Both the position numbers and the translations under genes were made by a program. A stretch of 64,000 nucleotides of DNA from Enterocloster bolteae (lineage in GTDB: Bacteria; Bacillota; Clostridia; Lachnospirales; Lachnospiraceae), in contig NZ_CP022464.2 of the NCBI RefSeq assembly GCF_002234575.2, positions 3,224,001-3,288,000 of the forward strand, written 5' to 3'. The notes under the pieces were generated by a model. It was given only the letters and a program-made list of their open reading frames with translations, ran no database searches and was not told where the DNA came from. Within the stretch, counting starts at the first letter, position 1; each line of letters starts with the position of its first letter. Positions 58,541 to 64,000 of this stretch are shown piece after piece.

Positions 58541-59183
58541 GTTCCTGTTCCAGCTTTCTGTTTATTATAATTTGCGCCTGTTCCCGTGTGAGACAGCCGT
58601 TATGGCTGAGCCCTTCCTCCGCCAGCTCGTAAAACAAGGCTGAACGGACCCGGGGCGAGTCAGGGAACAGGTCTTTGACCGTCTCTCTGTAAGCTCCCAG
58701 CCGGGTTGTCAGCTCTCCCAGGCTGTCCGGCATTACGGACCGGATTCTGGCCTTCAGGTACCTGGCTATGACAGGGCTCATGCCGCCGGTGGAAATTCCC
58801 ACCACCACAGGTCCGTCCCGTACAATGGACGGGAAGATAAAGGAGCATTCCTCCTTTACATCCACCACATTTACAGGAATCCTTTTTGACCTGCACAGTA
58901 CGGATATTCTGCTGTTAAGGCCGGGCTCAGACGTGGCCGCAATGACAAAGTCGGCTCTATCCAGGTCCCTGTCCTCGAACTCTCTTCTGGTCAGCTTGAG
59001 AGTGTCCGTGTATGCGATGTCTTGCGCCATCTCATCCAGGCCAGGGGACATGTCCGGGGATACTACCTCGATGACCGCTCCATAGGGAAGCAGATCATGC
59101 ACCTTTCTCAGGGCCACGCTTCCACCGCCCGCAATCAGCCATCTCATTCCCTCAATATCTGCAAAAAACGGAAAATATGCCAT
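58533..59183 (-). CDS. sirC: Precorrin-2 dehydrogenase / sirohydrochlorin ferrochelatase-type protein
   Basis: A 216-residue Met8/CysG-N-type protein: MAYFPFFADIEGMRWLIAGGGSVALRK is the NAD-binding start, followed by a dimerisation domain. It oxidises precorrin-2 to sirohydrochlorin, and perhaps chelates iron. ATG at 59183 has GGGAGGAG upstream and matches homologues. A start at 59258 with AGGAGG also exists but lies within a terminator hairpin and would add 25 unusual residues. Confidence 0.9.
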   Translation of the reverse strand: MAYFPFFADIEGMRWLIAGGGSVALRKVHDLLPYGAVIEVVSPDMSPGLDEMAQDIAYTDTLKLTRREFEDRDLDRADFVIAATSEPGLNSRISVLCRSKRIPVNVVDVKEECSFIFPSIVRDGPVVVGISTGGMSPVIARYLKARIRSVMPDSLGELTTRLGAYRETVKDLFPDSPRVRSALFYELAEEGLSHNGCLTREQAQIIINRKLEQEHE

Positions 59184-59238
59184 GAAGTTCGCTCCTCCCA
59201 TTCTATCCCCGGACAGAGCCGTCCGGGCGAACGTACCG

Positions 59239-59283
59239 AAAAAGACGCAGACAGCCATTCACAAAACCTCCTGTCTGCGTCTC
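59239..59283 (-). terminator. Terminator/attenuator-like hairpin between dacA-like gene and sirC
   Basis: AGACGCAGACAG (59243-59254) and CTGTCTGCGTCT (59271-59282), 12-bp stem with TTTTT after it on the minus strand. The loop contains GAGG and an ATG (59256-59258) that opens a leader frame continuous with sirC. Confidence 0.8.
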
Positions 59284-59317
59284 TTTCCTGCTATTTTTAT
59301 CTGCAACATGAAGAAAA

Positions 59318-60754
59318 TCAGCGCATGTCATGCTGCTTTCTTCGTTCATCTAACAGACGTTCAAAATCCTCTTCCGTATAACCTATGTCCGCCAGACGCT
59401 GTCTGCGCTTTTCCCTGAGGATACGCTGGCGTTCCCGCTCCGCTGCCTGCCGTCTTTTAAACCAGAATACTCCGCCGCCGGCAATCAGCGCCAAGACCAG
59501 GACAGCCCCGCCGCCTATGAGCACTGCCCTTGGAAGCTTAAGGCCGGTTTTTCCGTCCTGTCCGTCCTTTTCGGGCTGGCTTTCCTGGGGCGTATCCTCA
59601 CCAGGCTCGGAGGGAGTTGCGTTAACAGCCTGGACCCTGGAGCTGTAAATCCATGCATCTCCAACTCTCCGCTCATTATAGGTGTAGACCAGCCTGGCCA
59701 CGGCCTCCTGGGGATGGTCCTCAGGCAAATCCGTCTCCAGCGCCTTGTCCGCATCTGTAAACTGTGCGTCATTAGGTATGGTGATAACCGCCCCGCTTTC
59801 AATGGATAGTTCCGATGGATCATATGTCTCCCCGGCAATGGTTACAGGCGTGTCTCCTGTGACATATTCGATTTCATTGTCAGCTATGTTCACATTCTTG
59901 AATTTTGCAAAGCAGAAATCCAGAATGGTCTTTGTATCTGAATAATGGGTTTTCTGGGTACTCTTAAGGGTAACTGCTATCTGGCCTCTGCCCTCCCGTC
60001 TGGCATAGGTGACAAGGGTCTGTCCTGCCTGGGATGTCCAGCCGGTCTTACCTGCAATGGCATCGGGATAATAGTTGGAATCATCCGACAGCAGCATTTT
60101 ATGCTCAATGGAAAAAGTCCGCCCATTGGGGTTGTTGGCAGTGGCTGGTATAGTAGAAGTTCTGGCTGAGGCAATCTCCAGCACAGTGGGGTTCTGGAAG
60201 CAGGCCCTGGCTATGATGGCCATGTCGTAGGCCGTGGTGCGCTGGGTGTCGTCGTTCAAACCGGATGGATTGGCAAAATGGCTTTCATTACAGCCAAGCT
60301 CCGCAATCCGCTGGTTCATCATATCCACAAAAGCCTGTCTGCTTCCCGCCACATACTCTGCCAGAGCATTGGCCGACTGGTTGGACGACTGGAGGAGCAT
60401 GGCGTAGAGACACTGGCGGACGCTTAATACATCCCCTTCCTCCAGGTTGAACTTGTTGCCGGCCCCGGATTCCACATTGTATATGGCGTCATGGGAAAAT
60501 GTGACCGGCGCGTCCAGGTCATTGGTATTTTCAATGACCACAAGGGCTGTCAGCAGCTTGGTGATGCTGGCCGGAATCTTCTGCTCATGTATGTTCTGGG
60601 CAAACAGCACGGCTCCGGAATCCATATCCATGACAATGCCGGCCTCTGACTGAATCCCTGTGTCTATGGGCCAGTCCGGTTTTGCGAAGGCGGTGATGGT
60701 GGCCATTGAAAAGACCATGATTAGACTTGTGATTATGTAGGATATACGACGCAT
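59318..60754 (-). CDS. dacA: D-alanyl-D-alanine carboxypeptidase with C-terminal membrane anchor
   Basis: A 478-residue S11 penicillin-binding protein. Signal peptide at 1-25 (cleavage near AFA); SxxK in PASITKLL (about 70), SxN in LLQSSNQSAN (about 127), KTG in AGKTGWTSQAG (about 240). Beta domain about 275-375, then a Pro/Glu-rich linker, a membrane helix (about 415-437) and a basic tail. The single C-terminal anchor helix replaces the amphipathic helix usual for DacA. ATG at 60754 has AAGAAGAGG. A housekeeping PBP5-like enzyme is likely. Confidence 0.93.
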   Translation of the reverse strand: MRRISYIITSLIMVFSMATITAFAKPDWPIDTGIQSEAGIVMDMDSGAVLFAQNIHEQKIPASITKLLTALVVIENTNDLDAPVTFSHDAIYNVESGAGNKFNLEEGDVLSVRQCLYAMLLQSSNQSANALAEYVAGSRQAFVDMMNQRIAELGCNESHFANPSGLNDDTQRTTAYDMAIIARACFQNPTVLEIASARTSTIPATANNPNGRTFSIEHKMLLSDDSNYYPDAIAGKTGWTSQAGQTLVTYARREGRGQIAVTLKSTQKTHYSDTKTILDFCFAKFKNVNIADNEIEYVTGDTPVTIAGETYDPSELSIESGAVITIPNDAQFTDADKALETDLPEDHPQEAVARLVYTYNERRVGDAWIYSSRVQAVNATPSEPGEDTPQESQPEKDGQDGKTGLKLPRAVLIGGGAVLVLALIAGGGVFWFKRRQAAERERQRILREKRRQRLADIGYTEEDFERLLDERRKQHDMR

Positions 60755-60879
60755 AATTACCTCTTCTTTTTTATCAAAATAAAACAGCCTACCCATGATT
60801 ATATTTTAATAAAGGGCCGCTGTCAATGAATTAAAATTACTAATTGTATCTCGTTGAGAAACGAATCAGCCATGCAGTG

Positions 60880-61200
60880 GGAATTGCGGTATACTTTAGA
60901 TGGCATATCCTGGAAGCAGTGCCATTATTTTATACATCACTGGAGGTAAAAAAGAGCATCCTTCTGAATCCCTGTATCATCACCGTATACCTGGGCATTG
61001 TCCGCTGGATGTCCGGATTTCCGGTTCCGGATTTATAGACACAGCCATTGCCAATACAGGAGACGTCACGGTACGCCTCATAACATTGGCAACGGCGGCC
61101 TTCTGGCTGCCAAATACGGGGCCATGAGGATTATGCGCTGTATTGTCACCACCGCCATCATGTCCCTGGCAGCCATTCCGGTTCTGATGCTGTCTTTATA
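60880..61200 (+). pseudogene. Decayed AEC-family (auxin efflux carrier-like) permease fragment
   Basis: Three plus-strand frames in succession carry pieces like the end of AEC permeases: SILLNPCIITVYLGI with GFPVPDL, then IDTAIANTGDVTVRLI, then a hydrophobic IMRCIVTTAIMSLAAIPVL. Family pattern: LNP.IIA..LG.....G.PLP....I..iGd...PL. Stops and frame changes between them indicate decay. No start or promoter remains. This explains most of the 460-bp gap after the carboxypeptidase. Confidence 0.45.
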
Positions 61201-61215
61201 GGGATACATACGTTG

Positions 61216-63438
61216 TTACAATATATCCCCGGAAGATTTGGCAGGCTCAGAAGATTCAGAATTCCCGTCTTCCGCTGCCTCCCCCGGAATATATTCAATA
61301 TGGTATTTATTCTTTCCGTTTGCCTTTGCTTGATACAAAGCGTGGTCAGCCATCCCAAACATCTCCTCATAGGATATATTGCCGGTCCTGCCCACTGCAA
61401 TGCCCATGCTGCAGGTGGCATTGAAATCAGGGTTATCCTTTAAAGCCCTATAGACACGGTCCGCAAACCGTGTCAGCTGGTCCGCATCTTTAATCCCGCC
61501 CATGAACAGCATGAACTCGTCCCCGCCAATGCGGCCGGCCACATCATCCTGGCGCACACATCTGTGTATGGTATCACCAAAGGCCCTGAGTACCACATCA
61601 CCGGCCTGATGCCCCCTCTCGTCATTGATGTGTTTAAAGTCATCCAGGTCCAGGATAAACAGGGCACATATGTCCCCTTGTGCATGTTCCAGACAGGCGC
61701 GGCACAGCTCCTCCGTGGTGCTTTTGTTTTTCAATCCGGTCAGGGCATCAGTCTGTGCCTTGCGCCTAAGCAGGGTCTGCATGGCAATAGCAGCCTTCAG
61801 CTCCTCATTCTTCTTCTGGAGAATCAGATTCTGCAGTTTCTGATGGCGGGCATCGTAACGCATGAACAGGATTCCCACTCCCAGCAGTGAAACCGCTATA
61901 ACCCCAAAGGCAAAATATAAGGGATAAGTCTGTATGAAGTAGCTGAAGTCCTTGTTTTCCTTGCCTGAAAGCAGGGTTGCATACACAGCCTCATCCATAG
62001 CCCCCTCTCCCGCCTTTGCAATGGATTTGGAGAGGACCTGGGCCAGCAGGGGATTGGCACTTTCCGAGACTCCTATGTAAACAGGTGAAACAGCCGTACT
62101 GCCGTCCACCACCACAAGATTCATGCCCAGAAGATTCCGGTCCGCCGACAGCTTGATGGAGGATACCATGGCACAGTCGGCATTTCCGTTTTCCACCGCT
62201 GTGAGACAGTCTTTAGGGGTATCATAGGTAACAATCTCCCATTTGGGATACTTGTCTTCCAATACCTCCTGCAGGCCGTCCACTTTTTCTACCATTGCAA
62301 TCCGCTGGTAGGAGGAAAGATTCAGAGGCTCATCCTTTTTACCTACCAGGCTAAAACTGCAGTTATAGTAGGGGATGGTATATTTAAGACTGCCGGACAT
62401 TCCGCTTCTTTTCTGCTTAAATACACTTAAACGAATCTGGGCATTTTCTCGGAACAATTTATCTGCTGAAGCCTCTTCCGGTTCCAGTGGAATGAACTCA
62501 AAATTCAATCCGCTCACCTTGGAAAGGTGCCTCATATAGTCCACGTAAGCGCCCTTGCATGTTTTTTCCTTCTCGTCATACCATTCAAAAGGATAGTCGG
62601 ACCGGGCCACCAGCACTGATACCGGCCCGGTCTGTTTCACAAACTGGCTCTCCTCCCGGGTAAACTCTGCAAACTGCCGGTCCATCTCATGGTAATATTT
62701 TTCATAAAGTCCTGCCGAGTAATAGGGATTATCTATGAAAATCTGCTTCAATGCCTTGTTCAGCCGCACCATCAGCCCGGGCTTATCCACCGACGTGATG
62801 AAGTAAGCCGGCATATAGTCAATCTTGGCCAGAAGCTTCTGGTTCATGTTATATTCCATATTGCCGTTGATAATGGCATCCACATCCTCACGCTCCAGGG
62901 CCTCCAGTATCTGGGTGCCGGTATCATAGTATACGGCTTCATAGGAAAATCCATGATTCTCTGCATATTCGGCAAATAAATCATTCAGGAAGTTACCCTT
63001 AATCATGCCTACCCGTATTCCCTGGAACCCGTGGTAATCATCATAATACAGACGTTCGTCCGACTTGCGCCCAACCAGGGCGGCAAAATCAAAACAGCAC
63101 TCGTAGCTGCTGAAAAGGAAATCCTCTGCCCGCTCCTCGCTGTATTCAGCAGGGAGCAGTAAATCCAGTTCCCCTCTGCGTAGCATATCCAGGCACTCCC
63201 CCCAGGGCGCCTGGATATACTCATATTCCCATCCCGTATATTCTGCTATTTTATTCAGATAATCCGCCCCATATCCTATTGCATAGCCGTCCTGGTCTAT
63301 CTGGATGAAATCCCCGATATCCACACAGCCTACCCGCACCTTCTCCGCTGCCTGCACAGGCAAGGCTAAAAAAAGGCACAGAAGGAATGATGACACAATC
63401 AGGAAAATCCTGTATTTAGCCGCCGCCAACTTCTTCAT
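61216..63438 (-). CDS. Membrane sensor with two substrate-binding domains and GGDEF diguanylate cyclase
   Basis: A 740-residue protein: signal peptide (to about 33, VQA), two tandem SBP_bac_3-type periplasmic-binding modules (about 37-260 and 270-500), one membrane helix (about 520-540), a short coiled coil and a GGDEF domain. The active motif is RIGGDEF; an inhibitory-site RQDD sits five residues before GGDEF, so c-di-GMP feedback is likely. The ATG at 63438 is preferred over GTG at 63450. It should couple an extracellular amino-acid-like ligand to c-di-GMP synthesis. No EAL or PilZ gene is nearby. Confidence 0.93.
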   Translation of the reverse strand: MKKLAAAKYRIFLIVSSFLLCLFLALPVQAAEKVRVGCVDIGDFIQIDQDGYAIGYGADYLNKIAEYTGWEYEYIQAPWGECLDMLRRGELDLLLPAEYSEERAEDFLFSSYECCFDFAALVGRKSDERLYYDDYHGFQGIRVGMIKGNFLNDLFAEYAENHGFSYEAVYYDTGTQILEALEREDVDAIINGNMEYNMNQKLLAKIDYMPAYFITSVDKPGLMVRLNKALKQIFIDNPYYSAGLYEKYYHEMDRQFAEFTREESQFVKQTGPVSVLVARSDYPFEWYDEKEKTCKGAYVDYMRHLSKVSGLNFEFIPLEPEEASADKLFRENAQIRLSVFKQKRSGMSGSLKYTIPYYNCSFSLVGKKDEPLNLSSYQRIAMVEKVDGLQEVLEDKYPKWEIVTYDTPKDCLTAVENGNADCAMVSSIKLSADRNLLGMNLVVVDGSTAVSPVYIGVSESANPLLAQVLSKSIAKAGEGAMDEAVYATLLSGKENKDFSYFIQTYPLYFAFGVIAVSLLGVGILFMRYDARHQKLQNLILQKKNEELKAAIAMQTLLRRKAQTDALTGLKNKSTTEELCRACLEHAQGDICALFILDLDDFKHINDERGHQAGDVVLRAFGDTIHRCVRQDDVAGRIGGDEFMLFMGGIKDADQLTRFADRVYRALKDNPDFNATCSMGIAVGRTGNISYEEMFGMADHALYQAKANGKNKYHIEYIPGEAAEDGNSESSEPAKSSGDIL

Positions 63439-63613
63439 CCCATCACCCACAGGTTATAATTTGTTTGTTCTAACAATATATTGATTATAACATGCAACTA
63501 TGGAGGATTCCAGTAGTTCGGCTTAAATTAAGCATTGATTTCTTTCAACTTCCGGAATATGTCTTCCAGCCTGACATATGCGTCACGGTATACTTCCATA
63601 ACCTTTATAGCGC

Positions 63614-63647
63614 AAAAAAAGGCAGAAGGCCGAAAGGCCTGTCTGCC
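63614..63647 (-). terminator. Terminator of the DUF368 gene
   Basis: GGCAGAAGGCC (63621-63631) and GGCCTGTCTGCC (63636-63647) around a GAAA loop; seven T follow on the minus strand. Confidence 0.88.
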
Positions 63648-63717
63648 GGTTAAGGAAGTACATAATAGTTTCATAGATCAGGAGCAGGTTAATAGAACAA
63701 TATTAAAAAAGCGCAAA

Positions 63718-64000
63718 TCAGTCCAGACGCGCCTTCAAAAGCTCCAGCCCTGCCAGTATCACACCGCCCAGTAAGAAAAACAGGATGCTGAAGGTGGACG
63801 GACTCATGGGCGCCCTGGGCACATCCAGGGTGGTTGGCCCCATGGTGATGGCATAGAGGGAACCCGTCATCAGGCCGATGATGGTGTAAATGGTCTGGGA
63901 ACGGTACCGCTCCAGGCACATCTTGATGATTTTAATGATTCCCACAATCCCTGTGACGACGCCCAGACCAAATACCATCAGGATGGGGAAATAGTCCATA
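63718..64000 (-). CDS. DUF368/PopT-family membrane protein (3' end)
   Basis: The last 93 residues; the frame stays open to the window edge. Hydrophobic segments at MDYFPILMVFGLGVVTGIVGIIKIIKM, then YRSQTIYTIIGLMTGSLYAI, match the C-terminal half of DUF368 proteins, some of which (PopT) recycle undecaprenyl phosphate across the membrane. The ATG at 63999 is internal, not a start. It ends 71 bp before a strong terminator. Confidence 0.7.
   Translation of the reverse strand, partial: MDYFPILMVFGLGVVTGIVGIIKIIKMCLERYRSQTIYTIIGLMTGSLYAITMGPTTLDVPRAPMSPSTFSILFFLLGGVILAGLELLKARLD

Noticed and set aside
59183..59258. N-terminally extended SirC starting at 59258
   Set aside because: The extra 25 residues do not resemble the family and the ATG at 59183 has a good ribosome site; the upstream start is noted only as a possible leader.
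63530..63660. Possible small peptide ending EVYRDAYVRLEDIFRKLKEINA on the minus strand
   Set aside because: Helical-looking but its frame runs back through the DUF368 terminator with no ribosome site; may be a gene remnant or chance.

Overview
The window reads as chromosomal DNA of an anaerobic, Gram-positive Lachnospiraceae-type clostridium of intermediate G+C. The gene content and order (mutL-miaA, radC-mreCD-PBP2-minCDE-rodA-mgsA, ylxM-ffh-rpsP-khpA-rimM, an orphan HlyD gene next to yggS-sepF) and the sporadic GTG/TTG starts fit the Enterocloster (Clostridium bolteae/clostridioforme) neighbourhood. That placement is inferred from gene order and protein character, not from a database search. 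Nearly all genes lie on the minus strand; the plus-strand exceptions are ttcA, glmS, one small secreted protein, the IS30 transposase and a decayed permease. No tRNA, rRNA or CRISPR array was seen.

Layout. 0-4 kb: a sugar-PTS locus (lactose/cellobiose-type IIB and IIA, a PRD-type activator, a MupG/DUF871 glycosidase) with two copies of a 19-bp palindrome, followed by a variant HPr gene that is divergent from ttcA. 5-12 kb: envelope proteins with repetitive tails (LCP, NlpC/P60), then glmS preceded by a glmS ribozyme. 12-20 kb: rluD, lspA, aroB, sepF, yggS, an orphan HlyD-family gene, a small P-loop protein, a DD-carboxypeptidase and mgsA. 20-37 kb: a long block of shape, division-site, DNA-repair and translation genes (rodA, minEDC, PBP2, mreDC, radC, miaA, mutL, rimM, khpA, rpsP, ffh, ylxM).

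37-53 kb is more accessory: a membrane-anchored MerR regulator, citrate synthase, a complete Wadjet-type plasmid-defence operon (jetABCD) with its own strong promoter, NUDIX, XRE and MerR genes, a DUF362 protein, an IS30-family element with a 15-bp flanking direct repeat, and a pair of cell-wall-directed secreted proteins (GH25 muramidase and a C39-like cysteine peptidase). 53-64 kb: a CstA transporter under a T-box riboswitch that appears leucine-specific, a siroheme-branch operon (sirC-hemC-cobA/hemD), a second DD-carboxypeptidase, a decayed AEC-type permease, a GGDEF sensor with two substrate-binding modules, and the end of a DUF368/PopT gene.

The unifying biology is cell-wall synthesis, recycling and turnover plus division-site placement, with plasmid defence inserted. 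RNA-level control is prominent (glmS ribozyme, T-box, attenuator-like hairpins). Several proteins carry in-frame short tandem repeats (15 bp in mutL and jetB, 45 bp in the NlpC/P60 gene).
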